Shown here: positions 20,391 through 30,580 of the stretch, piece by piece
Layout: the number at the start of each line of letters is the position of its first letter
How positions within the stretch are numbered: position 1 is the stretch's first letter
NCBI RefSeq assembly: GCF_001636695.1
Contig: NZ_LGEL01000020.1
Location: forward strand, 62,001 to 126,000
Length of the DNA: 64,000 nt
Direction: 5' to 3'
Source: Pedobacter panaciterrae
GTDB lineage: Bacteria > Bacteroidota > Bacteroidia > Sphingobacteriales > Sphingobacteriaceae
The notes under the pieces: generated by a model
The model's database searches: none
Told to the model about the DNA's origin: nothing
What the model saw: only the letters and a program-made list of their open reading frames with translations
Translations under genes and position numbers: made by a program

Positions 20391-20416
20391 GGCTGCTTTT
20401 TAAGCAGCCTTTTTTT
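20391..20416 (+). terminator. Rho-independent terminator
   Basis: An 8-bp stem (GGCTGCTT / AAGCAGCC) with a three-base loop is followed directly by seven T. It ends the PepSY-like transcript. The ~280 bp between it and the next gene hold nothing else I can support. Confidence 0.88.
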
Positions 20417-20697
20417 GTAAAAAGTAATATCAGAATAAGTGCTTAGCACAAGTGGCAATAGCTTGTTTTTCATAAACCAAAAAGCGACCTTAAGCGCATA
20501 ACTCACGCTCATGAGTATATTCCGTCATATCTACTATTGATAAAGAAGTTGTGCTCCTCAATAAATTTCGGTATTCCAGTCCTTCCAAATACTTCACAAA
20601 ACAATACATCCACTAGTTCAAACACTGTCTTTCCTGTTTTATGGTTTTAGTTTCGCTATTATTGCTACAAGTTTGATGAAAAATTAAACTTAACACT

Positions 20698-22314
20698 ATG
20701 AAAAAGATAGTTTTTATATTTCTCAGTTTCATTATTGCACTACCTACTGTAAATGCACAAAAAGGCATCGACTTTCGTTTCTCGTATACTGCTGGAGGAA
20801 AAATGCTCATGTATGTAGACAGTTTAGCCAAAAACGTCTTTTATGCCAATGTATTTCAAAATCAACCTCATACAGCCTTCAATTTTTTACCCGAAGTCCA
20901 CAATGTAAGCATCCAAATTTATTTTAGAAAGACAGACAGTCCAGAGCATTATCGGTATACAATTTTGGAGGATAATAAACCAATAGTCGTAAACAAGCCG
21001 ATCGACGTAGCGAAACTGAAGAATGTTGGCAGAGGGGAAGATGAAGTACTCCGCTCTACCACTTTTGGTATCTTTCCTATAAAAAATAAAATCATTACAA
21101 TAATCACATATGACATTCAAAAACCTCAGGATGTTTACAAAACTGTTTTTTACGGCAAGCCTATTCCTAGAGCAAAAATCAAAGGTTTTGCCAAGCGTTT
21201 TAAAGTTCATAACGGTGTTGATTATAGTTGGATCACCGGCTTAAAAGACAGAACAACGATTACTTTCGCTGAAAAAGACGATGAACTAACCCTTATAAAA
21301 GATAAATCAGATATTGATTATCTCTACTCTATTTCAATAAAGGACAAGCAAACTGATAAAATAATTTTCGAATCAACTACCTGGAAATATGGAGGGTACC
21401 TTGAAGAATCTCTTGAATTTTCACCTTACATAAAAATCGACAAAAGCATTTTTAAAAAATCAGGCGATTATGAAATTATCATTCAGCCATTGATTAGAAG
21501 AGAGGGATGTCTTAACTGCGATCTTTCCGATAAAGATTTTGAAAAATATATTACCAGACATACCCTTTCCATCACCTTAGATGAGGAAAACTATACTAAA
21601 AAGGAACTTTTGATCTATACACTTATCGTCGCATTATCTATCGGACTAATCTTTCTAATCATCCTTTACTTCAACAAAAAAAGAAACAAAAAAAAACTGG
21701 CAGAGAATGAACAGCAAAAAAACATTGCAAAACTACAGCTTAACTCCATTCGTTCGCAGTTAAATCCACATTTCCTGTTTAATGCACTCTCTGGCATTCA
21801 AAACCTCATGAACAAAAACGAGATAGACAATGCCAATCAATACCTTTCTAAATTTGCCCGATTAACTCGCAACGTACTCGACGATAAAGAACTAATTAGC
21901 CTATCGCAGGAAAAGACATTACTAGACGATTACCTACAAATGGAGCAATTGAGGTTCGGTTTTAACTACGAAATTAACCATTCTGAAGACCTGGACTTAG
22001 ATATTGTAGAAATACCCAGTATGCTGCTACAACCTTTTGTAGAAAACGCAGTGAAGCACGGCATAGCGAAGAAAGCTACCGAAGGAAAAGTAACGATCAC
22101 ATTCATCAAACAAGCAAATAATCTGGTATTGACTGTCGTCGACAACGGAAATGGCTTCGATACAACAAAAAAGAGTAATGGCTTGGGACTGCAATTGAGT
22201 GATAACAGAGTAGCACTTTTAAATAGCATTTATAAAAAAAATCGCTTTACTTTAGCTATACAATCAACCACTAACGGCACCGAAGTAAACTTAACATTAA
22301 CCGAGTGGCTATAA
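20698..22314 (+). CDS. LytS/YehU-type sensor histidine kinase
   Basis: The protein has 538 residues: a signal peptide, an extracytoplasmic sensor region of about 280 residues, one membrane helix (LLIYTLIVALSIGLIFLIIL, around residue 305) and a short coiled coil. The His_kinase domain carries the phospho-acceptor in SQLNPHFLFNALSGIQNL (His about 358), and the ATP-binding domain carries PFVENAVKHG and DNGNGF. The sensor part contains a CLNCD pair. This single-pass PF06580 architecture always works with a LytTR regulator, and one begins 4 bp after the stop. The signal sensed is unknown. Confidence 0.92.
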   Translation: MKKIVFIFLSFIIALPTVNAQKGIDFRFSYTAGGKMLMYVDSLAKNVFYANVFQNQPHTAFNFLPEVHNVSIQIYFRKTDSPEHYRYTILEDNKPIVVNKPIDVAKLKNVGRGEDEVLRSTTFGIFPIKNKIITIITYDIQKPQDVYKTVFYGKPIPRAKIKGFAKRFKVHNGVDYSWITGLKDRTTITFAEKDDELTLIKDKSDIDYLYSISIKDKQTDKIIFESTTWKYGGYLEESLEFSPYIKIDKSIFKKSGDYEIIIQPLIRREGCLNCDLSDKDFEKYITRHTLSITLDEENYTKKELLIYTLIVALSIGLIFLIILYFNKKRNKKKLAENEQQKNIAKLQLNSIRSQLNPHFLFNALSGIQNLMNKNEIDNANQYLSKFARLTRNVLDDKELISLSQEKTLLDDYLQMEQLRFGFNYEINHSEDLDLDIVEIPSMLLQPFVENAVKHGIAKKATEGKVTITFIKQANNLVLTVVDNGNGFDTTKKSNGLGLQLSDNRVALLNSIYKKNRFTLAIQSTTNGTEVNLTLTEWL

Positions 22315-22318
22315 TATA

Positions 22319-23065
22319 ATGAGGGCAATTTTAATAGATGATGAAATTTCCAACTTAGAAAACCTAAAGACTTTACTAGAAAAGCACTGTCCGCAGGTAA
22401 CTATAAGGGCGACGGCGCAAAATGTAAGTGATGCTGTCGATGCTATTGAAAAATATTTACCTCAATTAGTGTTTCTGGATATTCAAATGGGCGAGCAAAC
22501 TGGTTTCGATGTACTAAAACTGCTTCCAACGCGTAATTTTGAAGTTATTTTTGTTACTGCTTACGATCAATATGGTATACAAGCTGTAAAATTTGCCGCC
22601 TTAGATTATCTTTTAAAACCCATTGATATTGAAGAATTGATCAATGCGGTAAATAAAGCCAAACAGAAACTGGCAACACAAATACAAACTTCGCAGCTCG
22701 ATTTTTTATTGCAGCAACTAAAAAAGCCAGAAACGAACATTAGCAAAATTGCCCTCCAGATGCAAAGCGAAATAAGGTATGTTACTTTATCGGAAATTAT
22801 ACGTTGCGAGGCAGACAATACTTATACCCACTTCTTGCTTTCGAGTGGTGAAAAAATATTAGTTTCTAAATCGCTTAAAGAATATGCAGATTTACTGCGC
22901 CCCAACGGATTTTTAAGAACTCACCAAAGCCATTTAGTAAATCCCAAATATGTAAAAAGCTGGTTAAAAGAAGACGGCGGCGTTCTACTCTTAATGTCTG
23001 GAGAAAAAATACCCATTTCTAAGCCCAACAAGGACACTGTAAAACAAGCCTTGCAACAGCTCTAA
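22319..23065 (+). CDS. LytTR-family response regulator
   Basis: The protein has 248 residues: an N-terminal receiver domain with the acidic pair IDDE, the phospho-acceptor Asp in LVFLDIQMG (Asp54), and Lys in YLLKPI. The C-terminal LytTR DNA-binding domain contains IRCEADNTYTHFLLSSGEKI and FLRTHQSHLVNPKYVKSW. It is translationally close to its kinase (4-bp gap) and is the cognate regulator. Targets are not visible, although the xylanase gene starts about 200 bp downstream on the same strand. Confidence 0.93.
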   Translation: MRAILIDDEISNLENLKTLLEKHCPQVTIRATAQNVSDAVDAIEKYLPQLVFLDIQMGEQTGFDVLKLLPTRNFEVIFVTAYDQYGIQAVKFAALDYLLKPIDIEELINAVNKAKQKLATQIQTSQLDFLLQQLKKPETNISKIALQMQSEIRYVTLSEIIRCEADNTYTHFLLSSGEKILVSKSLKEYADLLRPNGFLRTHQSHLVNPKYVKSWLKEDGGVLLLMSGEKIPISKPNKDTVKQALQQL

Positions 23066-23267
23066 GTAATAAATAGGTCTGTATGCCGAATCACTCCTTG
23101 TTAAATACCTGAAATGCGGAAATTATTTACCCGATTTCAGATTGGTTTTGGGCGGCAAAAAAGACACCGATTCACTTTTTATTCTTGAGTATTGGCCCGG
23201 CAGCAAAATATAAAATATTAGGCAATCGATTGTCTTATTTGTTATCTTGTACAAACATTGATTAATT

Positions 23268-24365
23268 ATGATTTTAACCTATAAAGCTATAGCCCGTAAC
23301 CTTTTTGTCTTAGCGGCATCATTATTCCCAATTTACGTTTTCGGGCAAGTTCATGAAAATCAGAGAGGCTTAAAGGATTATTATAAGGATTACTTTCCAA
23401 TAGGCGTGGCTGTTACTGCTAAACAACTTTCAGATTCAGTCCAAAAGAATTTCATTTTAAATCATTTCAATAGCCTGACAGCCGAGAATGCAATGAAAAT
23501 GGGCCCCATACATCCGGAAGAAAATCTATTTTTCTGGAAAGATGCCGATGAAATTGTGGCATTCGCACAAGAACATAACCTAAAAGTCCGTGGTCATACC
23601 CTATGCTGGCATAACCAGACGCCCAAATGGATGTTCTACGATAAATTGGGAAACCTGGTGAGCAAGGAAGTTCTGCTTCAAAGGCTTAAAGATCATATTT
23701 ATGCGGTTGTGGGAAGATATAGAAATAAGGTATATGCCTGGGATGTAGTCAATGAAGCAGTATCAGATGAACATGACCAGCTATTGCGCAATTCGCTCTG
23801 GTATCAGATCTGTGGTGAGGATTTTATTTATAAAGCCTTTCAATATGCGCATGAAGCAGATCCAAAAGCCATTTTGTTTTATAATGATTATAATACCGAA
23901 AACCCGGATAAGAGGCAACGCATCTATAAACTACTAAAAAAAATGCGGGATAACGGCGTCCCGGTTCAAGCTATCGGCTTACAAGCCCATTGGTCGTTAG
24001 ATGACCCCTCGCAAGAACGACTGGAAAGTACCATTAAACTGTTTGCATCGCTTGATTTGAAGATCCAGATTACTGAACTAGATGTTTCTATCTACACAAA
24101 TGGGAATCAACAGGATAAGACTGTTTCAGCTCCGGTTTCCATACTAACCGCAGAACGTGAGCAGCAGCAAGCTGAACAATACTCGATGATTTTTAAAGTT
24201 TTCAGGAACTATAAAAAATACATCAGCGGGGTGACATTTTGGAACCTATCCGATAGGTACAGCTGGCTGGACAATTTCCCGGTACGCGGTCGTAAAAATT
24301 ACCCGCTTTTGTTCGATACACAACTTAAACCAAAAAAAGCTTATTGGAACGTAGTCAATTTTTAA
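23268..24365 (+). CDS. Endo-1,4-beta-xylanase, GH10
   Basis: The protein has 365 residues: a signal peptide ending near FGQ, then a single GH10 TIM barrel. The acid/base Glu is in WDVVNEAV (about residue 163) and the nucleophile Glu in ITELDVS (about residue 270). The block HTLCWHNQTPKWMF and the WNLSDRYSWLDN end are classical. It hydrolyses internal bonds of xylan in the periplasm or outside. The next gene, a CE1-type esterase, starts 24 bp downstream, so xylan backbone cleavage and side-chain removal are encoded together. Confidence 0.95.
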   Translation: MILTYKAIARNLFVLAASLFPIYVFGQVHENQRGLKDYYKDYFPIGVAVTAKQLSDSVQKNFILNHFNSLTAENAMKMGPIHPEENLFFWKDADEIVAFAQEHNLKVRGHTLCWHNQTPKWMFYDKLGNLVSKEVLLQRLKDHIYAVVGRYRNKVYAWDVVNEAVSDEHDQLLRNSLWYQICGEDFIYKAFQYAHEADPKAILFYNDYNTENPDKRQRIYKLLKKMRDNGVPVQAIGLQAHWSLDDPSQERLESTIKLFASLDLKIQITELDVSIYTNGNQQDKTVSAPVSILTAEREQQQAEQYSMIFKVFRNYKKYISGVTFWNLSDRYSWLDNFPVRGRKNYPLLFDTQLKPKKAYWNVVNF

Positions 24366-24380
24366 TCAACAAACCATTAA

Positions 24381-25232
<852 letters not shown>

Positions 25233-25241
25233 ATGCTATAA

Positions 25242-25400
25242 CTACCTAAAGTGCTTATCCATAAAAGTTGCTGTAGTCACTTTAGTTCCATCGTCCATAG
25301 TTAACGGATCAGCTAATCCAGCTACCGAGCTTTGAGCATAACTACAAAAAGTACTCAACAATAATATTAAACTAAGTATAAGATATTTTTTAAACGGCAT
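25242..25400 (-). pseudogene. Truncated CE15-like (glucuronoyl esterase-type) N-terminus
   Basis: A 52-codon frame begins at ATG 25400 with a textbook signal peptide (KKYLILSLILLLSTFCSYAQ). It continues with ADPLTMDDGTKVTTATFMDK and then stops at a TAG. The DPLTM-DGTKVTT segment is what I know from the mature N-terminus of bacterial CE15 glucuronoyl/acetylxylan esterases, which run to about 400 residues. Here only the first twentieth is left, and the TAG falls 9 bp from the convergent CE1 gene. I read it as a deletion remnant in a xylan locus. Family assignment rests on a short motif; it could instead be a genuine tiny secreted peptide. Confidence 0.5.
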
Positions 25401-25509
25401 AATGTAGAGCAGAGCATAATTAAAATGACATTTAAATATAGCTGAATTAACGGATCAAGTAATAAACTTTCAGGATTGGGTAGCGTTAATAGCCAGTAAA
25501 AAGCATGGC

Positions 25510-26880
25510 TTAATGTACCATAAAAGGAATATTTGCCGTAGCCACATGATTATGACCATCACTCACATAGACAAACAAACGATAAGCGCCGAGTTTTGTA
25601 GGTACGCTGAGCAATGCATTTGTCAGGGAATTCGCCGTCACCATATTGGGGATCGCTGCTGGCCTGCTTTCCCTGTCACCACCCTGCCCAAGATCCGTTG
25701 CTTCAGGCAGCAGTTCCCACCTGACCGTTAGTTTGTCTTTGTCCGGATCTGAAACAGAAATCACCACTAAATATTTCTCTTCTGGGTTGAGATGAATAGA
25801 ATTGCGCGCACTTTTGCCGTCTATGGTAAATGAACCGATATTGGGCGCCCGGTTTTGAGGCCATTTGCCGCTCCATTCATATTGCATGACGTCAAATACT
25901 TCTGAAGTTTCTCCCGCTTCTGTAAACAAACCATACCATGTTGGTGTACGCTCCTGTTTCTGCCCCCAGAGAAATACATAGGAACCCAGACAATTCTTAT
26001 CTTTAAGGATGGATGCTTCGTATCGTGTTTTGTAAACTTCAGCTTTTTCCGTGCTGGTCTCTTCAACCGGGGCACCCCACGATGTTTTCGGACATTCCCA
26101 ATGCCCTGTGGGTCCCCACTCAGTAACCAGATAAGGACCATCCCAACCTGTAGTCCGCAACTGATCAGGAACTTTGGCCAATCCGCCGTATACCTGCACA
26201 GAAAGGAAATCAAGGTCTGGGCATTTAGCTTTGATGTGGTCTATTTCTATTTGATTGATACCTGCAAGCATGGTAGTGGCAGGGTGGTTCGGATCTTCCT
26301 GATGGATCATTTTTGCAATGTCATTCACCGCATTCCAGACATTCGGGTTTTTATAGTCCAGGTTCAGTTCGTTTCCGATGCCCCAGGCCAGTAAAGCCGG
26401 ATGGTCCTTATACTTCTGCACTTCTTTACGTAGCTGATCCAGTTGTTTTTTTACCGCAACTGCGTCATTGTAGTCAAAACCATGACGTTCACGTGCTACA
26501 TTTAGCCCCATCGTAACGGTTAGTCCAAGTTTTTCTGCCTGTTCCAGATTTGCCGCTCCACCTCCGGTATCCCAGGTACGGAAAGAATTTCCTCCTGCTA
26601 TTTTTATGGCTTCGGTTTCTGAAGTTCCGCCTGCCCCTTTTACAAAATAAGGTTGTCCATTTCTGATGAACGTATAACCCGTCCCTGTTTTCTTAATTTC
26701 AACCTTCAGTGCTTTGCTGTTTTGCGGGCTTTCATGAGTGGCCAATCCAGAACGAATCAATTTTGCAGTATCAGTTTCAATTTTGTATGCAGACCTAACA
26801 TTTACTGACGATGAGGATGACGCGCTGAGACCTGCGGTCAGTAAACAAGTTATGCCTAAAACAAGGAGATTCATACACAT
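25510..26880 (-). CDS. Secreted clan GH-A glycosidase (GH2 TIM-barrel-like)
   Basis: The protein has 456 residues with a signal peptide (NLLVLGITCLLTAGLSA). Residues about 70-350 form a GH2_C-like TIM barrel: GQPYFVKGAGGTSETEAIKIAGGN, ALLAWGIGNELN with the acid/base Glu near 170, and PYLVTEWGPTGHW with the nucleophile Glu near 254. The C-terminal ~100 residues are an Ig/cadherin-like beta domain (VSDPDKDKLTVRWELL). The N-terminal beta domains of full GH2 enzymes are missing, so it is one of the short barrel-only forms. It faces the xylanase genes across the CE15-like fragment. Specificity is unknown. Confidence 0.82.
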   Translation of the reverse strand: MCMNLLVLGITCLLTAGLSASSSSSVNVRSAYKIETDTAKLIRSGLATHESPQNSKALKVEIKKTGTGYTFIRNGQPYFVKGAGGTSETEAIKIAGGNSFRTWDTGGGAANLEQAEKLGLTVTMGLNVARERHGFDYNDAVAVKKQLDQLRKEVQKYKDHPALLAWGIGNELNLDYKNPNVWNAVNDIAKMIHQEDPNHPATTMLAGINQIEIDHIKAKCPDLDFLSVQVYGGLAKVPDQLRTTGWDGPYLVTEWGPTGHWECPKTSWGAPVEETSTEKAEVYKTRYEASILKDKNCLGSYVFLWGQKQERTPTWYGLFTEAGETSEVFDVMQYEWSGKWPQNRAPNIGSFTIDGKSARNSIHLNPEEKYLVVISVSDPDKDKLTVRWELLPEATDLGQGGDRESRPAAIPNMVTANSLTNALLSVPTKLGAYRLFVYVSDGHNHVATANIPFMVH

Positions 26881-27459
26881 GATTTATTTCTTTATGATGC
26901 AATATAATGAATCCGTCCCTGATTTTGACCTTGATAAAATGGAACGGGAATATCTGATAGTTTAGTTAAGTTTGATACTAGCTGAGATATGACTTTAAAT
27001 ATGCTTAGAAATTCCTTCCCCCCAATAATCCTGCTTGATCCTTATCTACCAGATAAACAAAAAGTTAAGGCGTAAAAAAACCGGAATAAAATTTCTTGAA
27101 AAATTTCATTCCGGTGAAGTGCTCTCAAATATACTCCGAACAAACCAATTTCTTGAGGATTTAAAGATAGTTTCAGGCATAAAGAAGTATATTGAGGAGA
27201 TGAGAAATACGCATTTTAAGTTCCATGGGGAGATGATTTCAGCTAGATCAGTGGTGGCAAAATAGACTGAAATCTGCTATCCCATATGGGGAATCGGTAA
27301 GATTGCTTATTCCCATATGGGATGACTGGAATGCTGTTATGAAATAGATGGCAAATTAATGCCTTATGACCTTACTTTAATGACAAGCTATGCCGGACAA
27401 GACAGTGCACATCAGTATAAAATTCCTTCAGTTTAAGACAGCTAAGCGTCCAACCCATC
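26881..27459. other. Gene-poor interval with minus-strand terminator and two CCCATATGGG palindromes
   Basis: Nothing convincing is coded here. An open frame on the plus strand from a TTG at 27035 to 27265 (76 codons) resembles nothing I know and overlaps the hairpin at 27073-27115, so I do not accept it as a gene. Two copies of CCCATATGGG occur at 27281-27290 and 27312-27321. Confidence 0.5.
27073..27115 (-). terminator. Minus-strand rho-independent terminator
   Basis: ACCGGAAT (27080) and ATTCCGGT (27108) are perfect outer arms, with AAATTT-rich inner pairing. Read on the minus strand, the hairpin is followed by seven T. It would end the transcript of the TlpA-type lipoprotein gene, leaving an untranslated tail of about 340 nt. 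Confidence 0.7.
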
Positions 27460-28917
27460 TTACAAATGCTTGTTGATTAATTCCCTGAACCGGTGCTCAC
27501 TGGGCCGTGGAGTATTGTCAATCAATACTTCTCCTGACTTCCCGATGAGCATATATCGTGGGATGCTGTTTATATTGTGATTCTTGATGAACGATGCATC
27601 ATCCGCATTGAGTAATAAATAATTGTCCTCTCCTTTCAGGCCCTCTTCTTTTGCAGCTTTTTTCCATCCACCGACCTCACTATCTGTAGATATGCTGATA
27701 AAAACAATGTTTTTACCTTTGTAATCCTTTTTTAAATTAGTGATATATGGCATCTCTTTACGACAAGGGCTACACCAGCTTGCCCAAAAATCTAAAATGA
27801 TAAGCTTACCTTTATGTTTTGAAAAAACCTCTTTTAGGTCCTGCACGTTTTTTCCATCCAGAGACAATAATTTATTGGTGCCCTTTTTAAAATTTTCTGC
27901 TATATTGTTTTCCACCAAAAGGGCATTGATTTTTTTGAAATATCCCCGATTAACACACAAGGAATCAAATTTATCGACGTACTTTTTGGATATCTTAATA
28001 TGATTTTTTTTTGCGCTGTGAAGTAGGTGCCCTAATAAAAAATCCCGGATCTGACCATCAAAATTCACCTCTATAAAATCGAATGATCTAAGAAAATCGG
28101 GTTCGTTTTTACCTATTCCGTCAATGTCAAATTTAGTAGTTCCAACAGCTATAGAAACCAGATCAATACACGCACGGTAGAAAATTGCATAATCCTTAAA
28201 TCCAAGGTTTCGAATACTATTGATTTTAGCCGTTGCAAGGTCTTTATATGAGGCTTGTTTCATAATCATCTCCCTGTTATTATGATACAGCAGCAATGAA
28301 TCCCGTAATGCGGTGGTTGAAATGCAATGTTTAGCAAAAGCAGCGAATTTGTCGCTGACCGGATAATCCTGGGAATAATATTTTAAATATGCCAAGCGCT
28401 CCTTTTTTAGGCTGTCAATTGTGGTTTCCAGTGTTTTAAGTTGATTCAGGTTTTTTACTCTTCGTTGAAAGTGCATCGATGGATAGAAATACCACATATT
28501 TCCTGTCCGGTTTACTACTTTTCTAAAGAAATCAAGTTCATTTGTCCGCTCTGAATTTCCGGCTATATACATCAGCAAAGAATCAGTATCAGGGTTTTTT
28601 ATACTTATTTTTTCTCCAGGATAAATTAGAAAAGGTGTTTGTTTTTCTGTGGATTCCAGTAAAAGAACAGGGCTAGTTAATGCAAATTTGGTGTTTTTGG
28701 TTTTAACGCTTATTCCATGAGTTTGTGCCAGTGAATCATGGTAATAAAAAAACAATTCGGGGCTTTTTCCATTTGCCGGAACGCCGTCAATCAAAAGGCT
28801 AACAGTATCATTAAACGAAACTGGCGCGTTTGATGTTATTTTCTTATTTGTAGGCCTAGGCTCGCAAGCGAATAGGATCACGGCTATCGCTGTAAAAAGC
28901 GTTAAGATTTGTTTCAT
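27460..28917 (-). CDS. TlpA-family thioredoxin-like lipoprotein
   Basis: From ATG 28917 the protein has 485 residues and a lipoprotein signal (KQILTLFTAIAVILFACEPR, lipobox Cys about 18). The frame extends 51 bp upstream, but that start would mask the signal. The middle ~300 residues are a helical region seen in many Bacteroidota TlpA proteins. The C-terminal thioredoxin fold carries LIILDFWASWCSPCRKEMPY (C-x-x-C) and SIPRYMLIGKSGEVL. It is probably a membrane-anchored periplasmic disulfide reductase. The partner is unknown. Confidence 0.87.
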   Translation of the reverse strand: MKQILTLFTAIAVILFACEPRPTNKKITSNAPVSFNDTVSLLIDGVPANGKSPELFFYYHDSLAQTHGISVKTKNTKFALTSPVLLLESTEKQTPFLIYPGEKISIKNPDTDSLLMYIAGNSERTNELDFFRKVVNRTGNMWYFYPSMHFQRRVKNLNQLKTLETTIDSLKKERLAYLKYYSQDYPVSDKFAAFAKHCISTTALRDSLLLYHNNREMIMKQASYKDLATAKINSIRNLGFKDYAIFYRACIDLVSIAVGTTKFDIDGIGKNEPDFLRSFDFIEVNFDGQIRDFLLGHLLHSAKKNHIKISKKYVDKFDSLCVNRGYFKKINALLVENNIAENFKKGTNKLLSLDGKNVQDLKEVFSKHKGKLIILDFWASWCSPCRKEMPYITNLKKDYKGKNIVFISISTDSEVGGWKKAAKEEGLKGEDNYLLLNADDASFIKNHNINSIPRYMLIGKSGEVLIDNTPRPSEHRFRELINKHL

Positions 28918-29394
28918 GATGTAGGCTTTGCTATAAGACGAAATATACAGAAAATAATTGTCTGCCAAATTGTTATTTTAACTAGAAATCGAACGTAAAA
29001 TAAGCTCGTAATTTAATAAGATGAAAACTGACAGACAGTTACATCTCAACATTGGTTTTTATGTAATGCAGTAGTCGCGTCAACCAGGGTTTGTATCAGA
29101 CGAATAGTCATGAAGCAAAAAGACCTTTAGAAATCATCTAAAGGTCTTATAAGGATTTTCAAGAATCTTTCCCATATGGGAAACTTTGTTTTGTGCTCGT
29201 AGGCACATATCTTACGAACTCTTTTATAAACGACATGAAGAAAAATCGCCGATATTCACAAGTTTCAATCGACATGGTAATGGGAAGAAGATTCCAAATG
29301 AACCTTTCTATCTTGCGAAAGATTAACAGCATTTCAAAAACTCAATCTTCTTCCTTGTCCATCGAAGAACTGTTCTGATTTTTTTTATGTAAAG
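28918..29394. other. Gene-poor interval with a hairpin and a doubtful 47-codon ORF
   Basis: A stem-loop lies at 29121-29147 and a third CCCATATGGG at 29171-29180. An ATG at 29235 opens 47 codons (MKKNRRYSQVSIDM...SIEELF) ending at 29378, without a clear ribosome-binding site or recognisable family. It could be a small basic protein, but I cannot support more. Confidence 0.3.
29121..29147. terminator. Stem-loop, possible terminator
   Basis: Perfect 11-base arms AGACCTTTAGA / TCTAAAGGTCT enclose a 5-base loop. An A-run stands on the left, so on the minus strand it is followed by a T-rich tract, but on the plus strand the T-run is poor. What transcript it would end is unclear. Confidence 0.55.
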
Positions 29395-29574
29395 CTATAG
29401 ACGGATAAGACCCTTATCGAGATCCTTGTTTCTCACTGCAAAAGAAAAACTATCTAAAAAAAGTTTACCTTCAACATGATCTTCGTCAAGATCATTATAA
29501 ACTTTTGTCCATGAGCAAGAAGCTAATCCAAACGAAACGATTATGAAAAAACAATATATGACAACATTTCTCAT
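29395..29574 (-). pseudogene. Short lipoprotein ORF, probable truncated gene
   Basis: A 59-codon frame starts at ATG 29574 with a good lipoprotein signal (RNVVIYCFFIIVSFGLASCS, lipobox LASC). It continues with TKVYNDLDEDHVEGKLFLDS and ends at a TAG. The mature part is only about 40 residues. The frame begins some 45 bp after the end of the small membrane protein gene on the same strand, in a region that also holds a headless toxin-like fragment. I read it as the beginning of a larger lipoprotein, possibly an immunity-type gene, cut short. It could be an intact small lipoprotein. Confidence 0.5.
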
Positions 29575-29620
29575 GGATTAAATGTATAAATTTTATTATT
29601 TTGTTTGATTAATTTCACTT

Positions 29621-29878
29621 CTAAATTGTCTTTCTTTTTTTTATTGAATCTCCTTTTTCAATAAGATGCTCAAAATCCCAACCTTCACTCAAATAATACA
29701 TTATATGATCAACTGTAACATATGGAGTCCCCTTAACATCATAATTGACCTCTTCGACAATCCCACTAAACTCATATGCTAAATTCTTTTTATTTCCTTT
29801 AACTAGAAAATAGATGTTAACAATAATAAATGACAGGAAGCATATTGCAACCAATATTAAAAATGGTTTATTTTTCAT
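29621..29878 (-). CDS. Small single-pass membrane protein, immunity candidate
   Basis: This 85-residue protein has one N-terminal membrane helix (FLILVAICFLSFIIVNIYFL) and a short charged outer domain (GIVEEVNYDVKGTPYVTVDH) that ends in a lysine-rich tail. I do not recognise the family. Its ATG overlaps the TGA of the upstream toxin-like frame by 4 bp (ATGA, 29875-29878), the tight coupling expected for a toxin C-terminus and its immunity protein. That role is inferred from position only. Confidence 0.6.
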   Translation of the reverse strand: MKNKPFLILVAICFLSFIIVNIYFLVKGNKKNLAYEFSGIVEEVNYDVKGTPYVTVDHIMYYLSEGWDFEHLIEKGDSIKKRKTI

Positions 29879-30501
29879 TTTATTGTAGTATTAGTAATTC
29901 CTGCAGAAATTCCAACTCCTGGACCCATGCCAAAATCATATCCTAACCATGATGGTGTGCCGTTATCTCTTAGAGAACTCCACAAACCAGCCCCAAATGC
30001 CTCAACATCTGCAGAGGTATCTAACCCCCTGCCGAGAAGCGACTCTAGTGATGCATTCCGAGGATTACCGTTATACCATCCTGCTGACATATTCATTGAG
30101 GCATCAAAATGAAGCCCAACCCTTTTTGATGTAGTCTCCAATCCATGAAAACCTGCGTTTTTTCCTCTTGTTATTAAATTAATGGATAGGTTATATCCTC
30201 TACCAACTCCCACCACCCCAGTTAAATTAAAGTTAACATTAATTAAATCAGGAACAATATACCTAGCAAAAGTACTATTCCAAATTCTACCTACGATACC
30301 TTCCCCCTCCATACCACCGATAGAAGCGACGTTAGTTCCAGGAACCCTAAAACTTGTACTCTGTAATCCTAACAACGTAAAACCTGGTTCGTTATAACGA
30401 GTATTTACAGTTACATGCCCCTCCCTACTAAAATCAAATTGCCCTTGAGGAAACCGGCCAACAAAAAGGGAATTTACCGAACACTCACAATGATGAAAGC
30501 A
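29875..30501 (-). pseudogene. Headless RHS/polymorphic-toxin-like C-terminal fragment
   Basis: The frame is open for 209 codons up to a TAG at 30502, yet the first plausible initiation codon is a TTG at 30375. Coding-like sequence (SLFVGRFPQGQFDFSREGHV) is already present before it. The composition (Gly/Asn/Ser-rich beta repeats such as GVVGVGRGYNLSINLITRG and FGMGPGVGISAG) resembles the C-terminal tips of Bacteroidota RHS-type polymorphic toxins. No RHS core or YD repeats precede it, so it looks like an orphan tip cassette or decayed gene. Its stop overlaps the start of the small membrane protein. Toxin identity is inferred from composition and context. Confidence 0.55.
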
Positions 30502-30580
30502 CTATCAAACAACATACTTAAAATGGATCAATCCTCCACAATTCTCGATCGTCGGGAATTGTAAAAAAATAGCTCAAAAC

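Noticed and set aside
27035-27265. 76-codon plus-strand ORF from a TTG
   Set aside because: It overlaps a clear minus-strand terminator hairpin and resembles no family I know.
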